A stretch of DNA of 45,197 bases, taken from positions 1-45,197 of the IMG/VR virus record IMGVR_UViG_3300004369_000731. The stretch is one strand, 5' to 3'. Positions 15,482 through 23,938 of this stretch are shown here, in pieces (the stretch's first letter is position 1; each line of letters begins with the position of its first letter). Below the pieces are notes generated by a model. It was not told the DNA's origin. It did no database searches and was given only the letters and a program-made list of their open reading frames with translations. The position numbers were made by a program, and so were the translations under genes. This DNA comes from a virus.

Positions 15482-17085
15482 TGAGTCAGTGGAGCCAGCC
15501 TACATATTCGTTAACTCTTGACGTTACTGGCATTCGCTTTTATGGCGATGATGTAACCATTGTTACTGCTGAAGCATCGGTTTCTGGTGAATGTAATGTA
15601 ACCGCAACAGGAACTGAAATTCCATTCGGAACAATTGTTTGTACTGGAACAGTTGCCGCTTCTGCTTCTGGAACAAAGATTGCTTACGCCGCTGCGTCGC
15701 CCAGCATTGATTGTACTGTAATTGCGGATCTGTCTGAACGCCAAGACGCTCTGCTTGTTGTAAGTGGAGAAGTAACGGTTGCTGTTTCGGCCCTTAAGAT
15801 TCCTGGTATTGCTGAGTCTTTGAGTGGCGAGGCGACCGTTGCTGTTGATGCTGAGAAGACTGCGTTTGCAACCTCAACGGTTGATGGTGAAGGAACTGTC
15901 AGCGCAGTAGGGACAGAGATTGCTTTTGCTCAGTCTGCTATTTCTATAGAGAGCGACACCACAGCGACGGCTTATGAAATTCAATATGCTGCACCAAATC
16001 TTGACGGTAATGCAATTGTTGTAACTGTAGCAGCAGAAATTCTTTATGCCCTTGTTGCTCCGAGTGCCAGCGTAAGCGTTACGGTATCTGCTCTTAAAGA
16101 AGTTTATGCTAGTTCATCTTCAACTTCTGAGTCTGATGTTGTAGCAACAGCGACAGAGATTCTTAGAGGTGAAAGTCAAATTGATGCATCCAGCAATGTA
16201 TCAGTCACCGCGCTAGAAATTTTGTTTGGTACGGTTTCTTCTTCTGGAGAGGCTTCTGCTCAGACAGATTCAACCAGATTTGCTTTAATAAACAATTCTG
16301 TATCTGGTGATTCCAATGCAAGCATTTCTGCTTTAGAAATACTTTTTGCTTCTATAGATATTGCATCTGAATCCGACTCTTCAACTTCTGTTTCTAAGAT
16401 AGCGTATTCTAACAGCAATATTGTAATAACAAGTGATGTTGTAACTTCTCCAATAAAGATTGCTTATGCTTTGTCTGATAGCGCAAGCGAATCCAATGTT
16501 ACTGCTGTTGGAACAGAGATTCTATTTGCCTCTGTATCGGTTTCGGGTCTTGTTATTACGGTAACTGTTGGGCAAGAAATACTCTATATCAGCCCGCAAC
16601 CCACTGGTGCCGCGTCAGTTCTTTCAGTTAGCGCAATTAGATTTAGCCCAAGCATAGTTGAAGATACACAACAAATTAGGCCATTGATGTTGATTGATGG
16701 CAAACCTTTAACTGAGCATAATAGGCAGACTAGTGTGACTCTTGTGGATTCTTTTGTAGAAAATAAGAATTGGAATTCAACCAGATCTAGGTACTACAAG
16801 ACTGCTTCACCAAGAAAGACTTTTTCTATCAACTGGTCAAATCTACCTAGCAAGAGGGATCAGACTGTTGATCTGAAGTTTGGTCGTGACAAGATAAGAG
16901 AGATTGCATCCGATCCAGATGTCCATGTTGTAAAATTCTTGGAGATGGATAGTGATGGAACAACACCATACACCGAAACGGAGTATAATGTTATAGTCAA
17001 AAGTTATAGTGAAAATTTGATTCGCAGAGAAGTTGAGACTGGAATGTATTTATGGGATTGCAGCCTGCAACTTGAGGAAGTGTAA
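15481..17085 (+). CDS. Minor tail protein with eighteen 20-residue beta repeats and a tail-tip domain
   Basis: The product is 534 aa, coupled by TAATG. Residues 31-390 are eighteen consecutive 20-residue units with no insertion or deletion. A typical unit reads x-x-x-SGE-x-x-V-x-A-x-x-TEILFA: polar at the start, with Glu-Ile-Leu-Phe/Tyr-Ala at the end. Residues 11-30 look like a degenerate extra unit. Residues ~400-534 match the preceding 139-aa protein (GxxLTxHNR near the start, SYSExxIRR and a final EEV), so this gene is a tail-tip domain carrying a repeat domain on its N-terminus. The repeats probably stack as a beta-solenoid or fibre-like rod projecting from the tail tip. Contact with the host surface is inferred. 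Confidence 0.65.
   Translation: MSQWSQPTYSLTLDVTGIRFYGDDVTIVTAEASVSGECNVTATGTEIPFGTIVCTGTVAASASGTKIAYAAASPSIDCTVIADLSERQDALLVVSGEVTVAVSALKIPGIAESLSGEATVAVDAEKTAFATSTVDGEGTVSAVGTEIAFAQSAISIESDTTATAYEIQYAAPNLDGNAIVVTVAAEILYALVAPSASVSVTVSALKEVYASSSSTSESDVVATATEILRGESQIDASSNVSVTALEILFGTVSSSGEASAQTDSTRFALINNSVSGDSNASISALEILFASIDIASESDSSTSVSKIAYSNSNIVITSDVVTSPIKIAYALSDSASESNVTAVGTEILFASVSVSGLVITVTVGQEILYISPQPTGAASVLSVSAIRFSPSIVEDTQQIRPLMLIDGKPLTEHNRQTSVTLVDSFVENKNWNSTRSRYYKTASPRKTFSINWSNLPSKRDQTVDLKFGRDKIREIASDPDVHVVKFLEMDSDGTTPYTETEYNVIVKSYSENLIRREVETGMYLWDCSLQLEEV
15571..16650 (+). repeat. Eighteen tandem 60-bp units encoding 20-residue beta repeats
   Basis: The units begin at 15571 and repeat every 60 bp to 16650 in phase with codons. 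Each ends with a motif related to TEILFA (for example GTEIPFG, GTEIAFA, AAEILYA, ALEILFG, GTEILFA, GQEILYI). Amino-acid pattern is conserved better than DNA sequence, pointing to an old array kept by selection. Confidence 0.8.
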
Positions 17086-20000
17086 TGATAACAAAAGATA
17101 TTTACAATAACAATCTAAGTTCTACGTTTTCTTCTAAGACTACCTCTGCGTCACAACGCTTGAAGCCTAAAGTTGTTATTGATTGGATGGATAGTCGCCA
17201 TTTAACTAATTTGACCGCTTCCACAGACGATCCACACTCAAACACCGCTCAGGGTAGTATTGGATACTTTTTTGCTCCAAAACAAGCTGTTAATGGACTT
17301 GAGAGGCAATCGTACACTTGGGGTGTTGCCGGGGCTAAAGATGTTAATGGCAAAGTTATTAGAGCAGATGGCACATGGTTTGCTATGCCGCCAGATAACA
17401 GTGACAATTATGAATTTGGATGGTGGTCCGGTACGACCTCCACGGCAAATACTCACTCTACGTATTCTGGTTATCAGTTTAGCTCTAATCCAACAGTATC
17501 TTTTGACTTTGATTCAAGAAAATGTAATATTGTCAGAGTAGTTACATCGGAATATTACGGTCAAATTGACACCTACAGAGTAACGGTAAGGAGTTCTGAC
17601 TCCGGTGCCCCCGACCCTATTTATTCAGAGGTCGGGACTATTGCGGATGGTTCATATTACCGTGATCACATTATTGCCTCAGAAGATTCGACTCAGACTA
17701 TTTACAAAGTTGAAATTGAAGTCCTAACAACTAAGAATCCAGAAGATTATGCCAGACTTCAAGAAGTTAATATTTTACTAAAGAATGATATTTCTGATTA
17801 CGTTATTGATTACACTTTAAATAAAACAAGGGATTTGCACGAAACCAGCTTACCTATTGCTGGTTCAAGCACTGGCACTCTAAGTATTAATTTAGACAAT
17901 ACTGGTAAAGATTTTAATCTTATTAGCAATTCTGGGTCTTACGGATCAATGATGCGAAAAGATCTAAAAGTCTATGCAACGACTGGGTGGCAAATTGAGA
18001 AGAACAGCAGTGAGTACGTAGATAAACATTTAACTGCGAATGCTTCTGCTGCATCAACTACATTGACAGTTAATAATGTTGACGACTTACCAGAGGGAGG
18101 AGTTGGTAACTATTTTGTAATGATTATAGATCCAGACTCTTCTAATGAGGAAATAATTTTGTGTACAGATACAACTGGTACATACACAATAAATGTAAAT
18201 CAGAGAGGGTTTAACAACACAACTGCTAGAAGCCACGCTGCTGGAACTACTGTTAGATTTGAGACATTTGAGTATCCTGCTTTCATGGAGGCTTATATTG
18301 ATGAATGGAGTTCTTCTAGTGACTCTATGGCTGTCTCTATTTCTGCTATGGACTGGTCAAAATTTATGTCAGAGAAAGTTATCTCAAAGGGATTCTTCCT
18401 AGACAGAGTTACTGTTCCTGATGGTGTTGAAAACCTTTTGATGATATCAAACTTTCCCAAAGCAGATATTGAAAGTTTGAACAAGTTTAATTTAACTGCA
18501 AAAAAGAAAGATGCGATCCTACACTTTGACTTTAATGAAGAAACTAGAGATAGGGCTAATAATGCCATAACGGTTTCTGATGGTCTTAGATCTAGATTCT
18601 TTGCTATGCCGTCGGACGCTTTGAATAAAGTTAAAGATATTAAGGCTGACGCTTTAGATAGAAAGCTCTCTGAACTTGAAAAAGCTTTAGAAATACCTGT
18701 ATTTATATCTCCTGATTTTGTTGATAATTCTTCTGATATTTCTAGCAACTCAAGCCTTGCAATAGATTTGCAAAACTTTACTTTTACAAATAATGCTGGG
18801 AATACAGTCAGTGAATATTACAACGCTGTTTTTGATGGGTTCTATGTACCGATTGAATCAGGAGACCAAGTGGTTTCTATTGATATTGCCCACGGCGGGA
18901 TAAGGATTTATTTAGATGATAACCTAATTCTTAATGAATGGAGAAACCATGTAACTAACCCATCGACACCAGAAACTGTACAGTCTGAAATTATCAACTT
19001 GACTGCTGGCAAAGCATACAAGATGAGAATTGAAGTTTTTCATTCTAAAGCTTATGTCTCCGGTGAGAACTTTACAATGCTTCTTCAGTATCAATTATCT
19101 GGTGGATCAATATCTGATGTTTATGCTTCTGATTTTAAAACTGTTGCTGTACTAGACAAGATTGGTTCTAGGGATGCATCGTTCTCACAACTTACTGGTG
19201 GTAATCCAACCCCAGATAGAAACAAGCAGGCAAATTATGCTCTGTATCTTGGTGGTGGAGATATTGGAATCACAGGTGGTATGATATCTGCGGCTGAAAA
19301 CTTTGCGGCAAGGTTGGGTTCTGGCAAGTATATAAGAATGCCATATGATTCATCTTGGAACATAATGAACTCTTCCAGCAATAATTATACTGGTAAATGG
19401 TCATTTGAAATATATATGAAACCAACGGAGGCATTCTCTGGCGATGGTGAGTATTTAAGCACTTGGGCAAACGCTTCACCAACTGCTGGATTTGAATTCT
19501 ATTCTAACAGTTCTTCTAATGGGTTTAAAATTATTACCTCTTCTGGCACAGAATCTGTTTCTTCTGCAACGGCTTTGTCTACTTCTGACTGGTCGCACCT
19601 GACCGTCACTTTTGATGGAACGACGCTCTTGTACTACGTGAACGGGCAATTAGAGGACTCTACGGCCCTATCTGGGACAATAACCGACTGGTCTGGGTCG
19701 GATGCGACATTTGGTGGGCGCGGGGCAAGTTTTACCGAACTATCTGGCGAGAATGCCCCATCTACCACTAGAGATATTTACTTTGATGAGTTCCTTATTT
19801 ATAGAAAAGCTTTAACTGCTTCAGAGGTGGCGAACAGGTATATCGAAACGCAGATGCAACCGTTGACAACTTATCCTTTCCTGTATGGTAATGAGGCCAC
19901 AATACGAGATATTGTTGATCAAATAACTCTTGCCGATCTTGGCAGGTTCTACATTGATGAAGAAAATATTGCTAGATATGAGCATTTCTACAGATTCTTT

Positions 20001-20984
20001 GAGAGTTCTATTGATCAGCACGCTAATACTCAGTTATCTATTAATGATAGTAATGCAATAATTAATGCTGAATACAATGTTCAGTTACAGGCTAATAGGG
20101 TTGTTGTAAAGATTGCTGGTCTGTCTTCTAATCTTGTCGGTGTTCAGGGGCTTTGGAGGGCAGATGACCCTACAACGCTTGCTGTTGTGAATCTTGAAGA
20201 AACTATTACCGCGTCGGATACTAGTATGTACGTATCAACTACTAGCGATCCTCCTTTCTTTAAAGCTGGCTATCTTGTAATTGATAATGAAATTATTAAA
20301 TATAGTGGAAAGACTCAAAATTCATTCTTAAATCTTGAAAGAGGAAAGTTTGGCACTACCGCCGCATCACACACTGCTAATTCTGCTGTTAGAGAAGCAA
20401 GATACTGGGATCTTACATACGATAAAGCTCCTGCATATCAAGTAAAAGATCCTTTCATTACCGGAATTAGATTTGAAGAACCAAATCAAATTGACATTTT
20501 AAGATGGGTGCCGGGTAACTATGGTGCTGAACTCATACTTGCTGCAAACGCTAATGTGGATAAGAACACTTTTGTCTTTGCTGAGGGCACCAACCCGCTG
20601 ACAGAGAAGGTGTCATTTACTTCGATTGCTGGGATACCTGTTCTTCTTACAGATCAGTCAAGTCAGATTAAAGAACAAGTTGCAGAATTAAGCGATAACA
20701 TTAGGCTTTATGGTCTAAAAGAAATTGTTATTGAGAACATTTTTATTACAGAGTTTGATCACGGTCAAAAAATTGCGGACTTCATTATTGGTAAAATGAG
20801 CAATCCTGTTCCAATCTTAAATGTTACAACTATACCAACTCCTCGACTTAAAGTTGGTGATCGTATACGCATCACGAATATGGACGCATTTGATATAATT
20901 AATGGGGACTATTGGGTGGTATCAAAAGAGTACACATATAGCGAGTCCCCGTCTCAACAGATGATGTTAAGGAAGGTTGTCTAA
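17085..20984 (+). CDS. Large minor tail protein with PA14-like and LamG-like domains
   Basis: The product is 1299 aa, TAATG-coupled. The N-terminal ~250 residues are beta-rich with a discoidin-like look (VSFDFDSRKCNIVRVV, YRVTVRSSDSG). Residues ~575-690 resemble a PA14 domain, with GGIRIYLDDNLILNEW and LTAGKAYKMRIEVFHSKAY. Residues ~735-920 resemble a LamG/concanavalin-like sandwich, with WSFEIYMKPTEAFS, WSHLTVTFDGTTLLYYVNGQ and FDEFLIYRKALTASEV. The last ~350 residues contain further beta structure and end with a segment about residues 1240-1299 (PRLKVGDRIRITNMDAF, DYWVVSKEYTYSES) typical of tail-hub-type proteins. PA14 and LamG folds bind carbohydrates, so recognition of host glycans at the tail tip is the likely role. 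Part of the LamG region (19560-19760) is richer in C and G than its flanks. Confidence 0.72.
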   Translation: MITKDIYNNNLSSTFSSKTTSASQRLKPKVVIDWMDSRHLTNLTASTDDPHSNTAQGSIGYFFAPKQAVNGLERQSYTWGVAGAKDVNGKVIRADGTWFAMPPDNSDNYEFGWWSGTTSTANTHSTYSGYQFSSNPTVSFDFDSRKCNIVRVVTSEYYGQIDTYRVTVRSSDSGAPDPIYSEVGTIADGSYYRDHIIASEDSTQTIYKVEIEVLTTKNPEDYARLQEVNILLKNDISDYVIDYTLNKTRDLHETSLPIAGSSTGTLSINLDNTGKDFNLISNSGSYGSMMRKDLKVYATTGWQIEKNSSEYVDKHLTANASAASTTLTVNNVDDLPEGGVGNYFVMIIDPDSSNEEIILCTDTTGTYTINVNQRGFNNTTARSHAAGTTVRFETFEYPAFMEAYIDEWSSSSDSMAVSISAMDWSKFMSEKVISKGFFLDRVTVPDGVENLLMISNFPKADIESLNKFNLTAKKKDAILHFDFNEETRDRANNAITVSDGLRSRFFAMPSDALNKVKDIKADALDRKLSELEKALEIPVFISPDFVDNSSDISSNSSLAIDLQNFTFTNNAGNTVSEYYNAVFDGFYVPIESGDQVVSIDIAHGGIRIYLDDNLILNEWRNHVTNPSTPETVQSEIINLTAGKAYKMRIEVFHSKAYVSGENFTMLLQYQLSGGSISDVYASDFKTVAVLDKIGSRDASFSQLTGGNPTPDRNKQANYALYLGGGDIGITGGMISAAENFAARLGSGKYIRMPYDSSWNIMNSSSNNYTGKWSFEIYMKPTEAFSGDGEYLSTWANASPTAGFEFYSNSSSNGFKIITSSGTESVSSATALSTSDWSHLTVTFDGTTLLYYVNGQLEDSTALSGTITDWSGSDATFGGRGASFTELSGENAPSTTRDIYFDEFLIYRKALTASEVANRYIETQMQPLTTYPFLYGNEATIRDIVDQITLADLGRFYIDEENIARYEHFYRFFESSIDQHANTQLSINDSNAIINAEYNVQLQANRVVVKIAGLSSNLVGVQGLWRADDPTTLAVVNLEETITASDTSMYVSTTSDPPFFKAGYLVIDNEIIKYSGKTQNSFLNLERGKFGTTAASHTANSAVREARYWDLTYDKAPAYQVKDPFITGIRFEEPNQIDILRWVPGNYGAELILAANANVDKNTFVFAEGTNPLTEKVSFTSIAGIPVLLTDQSSQIKEQVAELSDNIRLYGLKEIVIENIFITEFDHGQKIADFIIGKMSNPVPILNVTTIPTPRLKVGDRIRITNMDAFDIINGDYWVVSKEYTYSESPSQQMMLRKVV

Positions 20985-22471
20985 TGGCAAGAACGTCTAG
21001 CTTTTCTTCTACAACTCCAACTTCAGAAAGCAATATTGCTTTTTTTGCTGCCGGTGGTCATAATCATGACGGACAGAACTCTAGTTTAATTGATGCTTCA
21101 AAGTACTCTATTTTTGATTTTGATCAAGGTTTGATTCCTACTAACTCAGAAAGAGCTCAAGCTCAACAAAGAAATAAGATTAATTTTGAAGATAATATTA
21201 AAGACATTTTAAGAACTGCCGGAATTGAGCTTAGTGCTAATTCTATTAATGCTACACAGATTATTGCCGGTTCAATCACTTCGACAGAAATTGCTGCAAA
21301 TACTATTACAACTAATAACTTAGTAAGTGATATATTGCAATCAAGCAATTATAGTTATACTTCTGGTGTTTTTTCCAATGCTGGTACATTTATAGATTTA
21401 GCAGATGGATCAATTTATTCTAAAAATTTTGCAATTGATAGCAGTGGTAATGCTTATTTTACTGGAGATATTAGTGGTTCAAGTGGCAACTTTAGTGGCA
21501 CTTTAACAGGTGCAACTTTGACCGGTTCAACCATAAGTGGCGCAACAATATCCGGTGGAACCATTGATATTGGTGGGGCAGATGCAACCTCTTTCCACGT
21601 TGATTCTTCAGGAAATATGTGGCTTGGAAATGCCGCTTACGCCTCTGCTCCATTTAAAGTTTCTAGCGGTGGTGCTCTTACCGCAACTAGCGCAACTATA
21701 ACCGGAGCAATTAATGCTACATCTGGCACATTCTCTGGAAGCATTACATCTAGCGCAACTATCTCTGGTGGTACCTTGACGGGTACTACTATTACAGGTA
21801 GCACGCTTTCTGCTGGGAATCCGAGCGCTAATGGTGTAGATATAACACCTACTGAAGTAAAAATAAATACAACAGGTTCAGGTGGTGCTAGTGCAAGGCT
21901 TGTGTTTAACACAAATTCGGGTTCTGGAACAAATCAAATTTACTCAGACAAACAAATAGAAATTGCTTCTGGTGGCGGCGGTGGTAGAACATTTGTTACA
22001 ATAGGTAATACTGGTGGTGGATCAATAGGGCCTGTCAGTCTAACTTGCAGTTCGTTTAATAGCACTGGTCCTAAAAGCTTCGTAATTCAGCACCCTCTAT
22101 ATGAAAATAAATTATTAGTTCATGCAGCAATTGAAGGCCCATCGGTAGATGTTTTTTATAGAGGAAACGCTACATTAGTAAATGGTGAGGCTTCTGTTCA
22201 GTTACCAGATTATTTTGAAGCTCTTTGCAAGAGTGGCAATAGAACTGTAATAATTACACCTAAGTTATCAGATTTAGGAACTGTTTGCCACATGGCTGCT
22301 TCATCAGTATTAAATGGTCAATTTTCTGTTAAATGCCAGTCTTGTCTAGAAGGGTGTAGTCATCAATTTGATTGGTTAGTAATTGCTGAAAGAGAAGCTG
22401 ATATTGAAGTTGAGCCTTTAAAATCAGATTTTTCTATCAATTTAGGAAATAGTCTGCCCGATGAGGCTTAG
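20984..22471 (+). CDS. Tail fibre protein with pentapeptide-like repeats and Cys-containing C-terminal domain
   Basis: The product is 495 aa, TAATG-coupled. After an N-terminal attachment region, residues ~85-120 and 165-285 carry five-residue repeats of the form T-I/L-S/T-G-x (for example TLTGATLTGSTISGATISG), which build parallel beta-helix or fibre shafts. The C-terminal domain (~365-495) starts KSFVIQHPLYENKLLVHAAIEGPS and continues with VFYRGNATLVNGEASVQLPDYFEAL, a tip domain I associate with phage and bacterial fibre-like proteins. It contains a local Cys group (V-K-C-x-x-C-x-x-x-C) that may bind metal. The role is host receptor binding. Confidence 0.75.
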   Translation: MARTSSFSSTTPTSESNIAFFAAGGHNHDGQNSSLIDASKYSIFDFDQGLIPTNSERAQAQQRNKINFEDNIKDILRTAGIELSANSINATQIIAGSITSTEIAANTITTNNLVSDILQSSNYSYTSGVFSNAGTFIDLADGSIYSKNFAIDSSGNAYFTGDISGSSGNFSGTLTGATLTGSTISGATISGGTIDIGGADATSFHVDSSGNMWLGNAAYASAPFKVSSGGALTATSATITGAINATSGTFSGSITSSATISGGTLTGTTITGSTLSAGNPSANGVDITPTEVKINTTGSGGASARLVFNTNSGSGTNQIYSDKQIEIASGGGGGRTFVTIGNTGGGSIGPVSLTCSSFNSTGPKSFVIQHPLYENKLLVHAAIEGPSVDVFYRGNATLVNGEASVQLPDYFEALCKSGNRTVIITPKLSDLGTVCHMAASSVLNGQFSVKCQSCLEGCSHQFDWLVIAEREADIEVEPLKSDFSINLGNSLPDEA

Positions 22472-22488
22472 ACTAAGAAAGGATGTTT

Positions 22489-22761
22489 ATGTATAATATT
22501 ATTATAAGGCTTATGAGTCAGTTTAAATCCATATTTACAAGAGTTCTTGCAGTTTTTGCTGCATCCGCTCTTAGCGTTATTGGCGCTGGTGCTATTGCTG
22601 GGATTGAACTGTGGAAAGCCGCTCTAATGGCCGGTATCGGTGGTACCGCTACCGTTGTTGAAGCTCTTGCTAGGGCTTACATGGACGACGGGGTGCTAGA
22701 CAAAAACGAAATCAATGCGGCCTTTAGAAAGGTTGATAAGCGCTCTACTTCAGAAACTTAA
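22489..22761 (+). CDS. Holin candidate, r1t-like
   Basis: The product is 90 aa from ATG 22489, with AAAGG at 22478-22482; ATG 22483 and ATG 22513 are in-frame alternatives. A basic N-terminus is followed by two hydrophobic segments separated by a short turn (RVLAVFAASALSVIGAGAIA and WKAALMAGIGGTATVVEALA), then an acidic/basic tail with DDGVLDKNEINAAFRKVDKR. The hydrophobic pair followed by D-G-x-L-x-x-x-E-I-N-A-A-F is the pattern I associate with r1t-type holins of actinophages. It lies immediately after the fibre gene, whereas the endolysin is at 370, so the lysis genes would be split. Confidence 0.65.
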   Translation: MYNIIIRLMSQFKSIFTRVLAVFAASALSVIGAGAIAGIELWKAALMAGIGGTATVVEALARAYMDDGVLDKNEINAAFRKVDKRSTSET

Positions 22762-22767
22762 TTAGTG

Positions 22768-22773
22768 TATAAT
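22768..22773 (+). promoter_or_regulatory. -10 element before tail protein gene 22784
   Basis: TATAAT at 22768-22773 is followed 10 nt later by ATG 22784, with GAGG in between. The transcript leader would be only a few bases long. No strong -35 is visible. Confidence 0.5.
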
Positions 22774-22783
22774 AAGAGGTAGT

Positions 22784-23440
22784 ATGGCTTACGAGAACTA
22801 TAACTTTGTCTCTTGGACTACTGGCACGCCCATAACCGGGGAGCGCCTTGCTCAAGTTTCTACCAATATTGAGCAGGTAAAAGATGCCACTGATGATAAA
22901 CCTCAGGGGATCATCAAGTTTAAACAAGACTCGACCAACACTTCGTCATTTTCTGATTACACTGAACATGAATTAATTAAACTTGCTGACGAGTCAGGCA
23001 GTAGTGGGCCAGATAATCGTGTTAGTGTAGATGGCAATAGGTATTATAAAGTTTGTTTGTCATTCCCAGGCTTTTATATTAAAGGCAAAGGAATGGAGGA
23101 CTCTACGTATAAAGTAAGAATGTATTCTGGTACTTTTGGTGGAGCGAATACACTTATTACAACGTATTCTTTTAGCCCTCACACTTTTGATTTCTTTGAT
23201 ACCGCATCAAACGCTTCTACTTTACAGACCACTATAAAGTCAACAGGTTATGATACAATTCTGGGTTCTGGTAGCTACAGTTATGTCCTTGCTTCTAACT
23301 CTTCTGGTTTAACCGGAGAGTCCTTCTTTGTGACTGTTGACAGAGACCAAGGAACAAGTACAACTAATGCTCCAGATTACTTTATTAGGGCAAACAACTC
23401 TTCAATTCAGTTCTACATTGAAGATGTTGGCGGAGTCTGA
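22784..23440 (+). CDS. Minor tail / fibre-associated protein
   Basis: The product is 218 aa. The start is SWTTGTPITGERLAQVSTNIEQVKDATDDKPQGIIKF in sense; the pattern W-x-x-G-x-P-I-T-x-x-R-L followed by a short helix and A-P/K-P-Q-G-I-I is one I recognise from actinophage proteins encoded after tail genes. The rest is beta-rich (YYKVCLSFPGFYIKG, YKVRMYSGTFGG, SSIQFYIEDVGGV), as in a fibre head or baseplate decoration. The gene has its own -10 element and is joined to the following HNH gene by TGATG. Confidence 0.6.
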   Translation: MAYENYNFVSWTTGTPITGERLAQVSTNIEQVKDATDDKPQGIIKFKQDSTNTSSFSDYTEHELIKLADESGSSGPDNRVSVDGNRYYKVCLSFPGFYIKGKGMEDSTYKVRMYSGTFGGANTLITTYSFSPHTFDFFDTASNASTLQTTIKSTGYDTILGSGSYSYVLASNSSGLTGESFFVTVDRDQGTSTTNAPDYFIRANNSSIQFYIEDVGGV

Positions 23441-23877
23441 TGCCTCCAAGAAGCGGTCTTGTCTCTCAAAGAAAAGATATTAGCTGGAAAGAAGGAAACC
23501 CTACGGGGAAATTTAGCGCTAACTTTAATGGCGGTAAGTATATTGATGATAAGGGTTATGTAAAGATTCTTCGTCCTGATCACCCTAAGAATATTCGCGG
23601 CTACATCTATGAGCATAGAGCTGTCATTGAACAATATCTTGGTCGTATGCTCCAGCCTTGGGAGACAGTCCATCATATTAATGAGGTAAAGACTGATAAT
23701 CGGGTCGAGAATTTGTTTCTTTGTACTGTACCAGAACACAGTGCTATTCACCGTGAAGGTAAGCGTCCCTCTGAGTCTCACAGGAACAAGATGAGGGAGG
23801 TTGCTAAGAACAACAAGCCTCATCTTAAGAAGAAGAATATCGGTAAAAAATTGCCCAGAGAAAAATTCGTTTCGTGA
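23440..23877 (+). CDS. HNH endonuclease (HNH_3 type) with NUMOD3-like tail
   Basis: The product is 145 aa, basic. Residues ~55-110 form an HNH core: YIYEHRAVIEQYLGR leading to VHHINEVKTDNRVENLFL, with His-His, Asn at DNR-x-E-N-L and the later H (SAIHR). The C-terminus has S-E-S-H-R-N-K-M-R-E-V-A-K-N-N-K, resembling a NUMOD3 DNA-binding repeat. Such proteins are usually free-standing homing-type nucleases, although HNH proteins can also help packaging. Packaging is less likely here because the terminase genes are 18 kb away. It is coupled to the tail gene by TGATG and probably a mobile insertion between tail and regulatory genes. Confidence 0.8.
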   Translation: MPPRSGLVSQRKDISWKEGNPTGKFSANFNGGKYIDDKGYVKILRPDHPKNIRGYIYEHRAVIEQYLGRMLQPWETVHHINEVKTDNRVENLFLCTVPEHSAIHREGKRPSESHRNKMREVAKNNKPHLKKKNIGKKLPREKFVS

Positions 23878-23938
23878 CCACAGACCCCACTAGAGGTGAT
23901 ACCATGTGTACACTGTCTTATACGTAGTGGGAGATTTC

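Noticed and set aside
23906-23938. GTG start of the phosphoesterase at 23906
   Set aside because: No ribosome site; ATG 23939 has GGGAG at good spacing and keeps the Cys-containing N-terminus.
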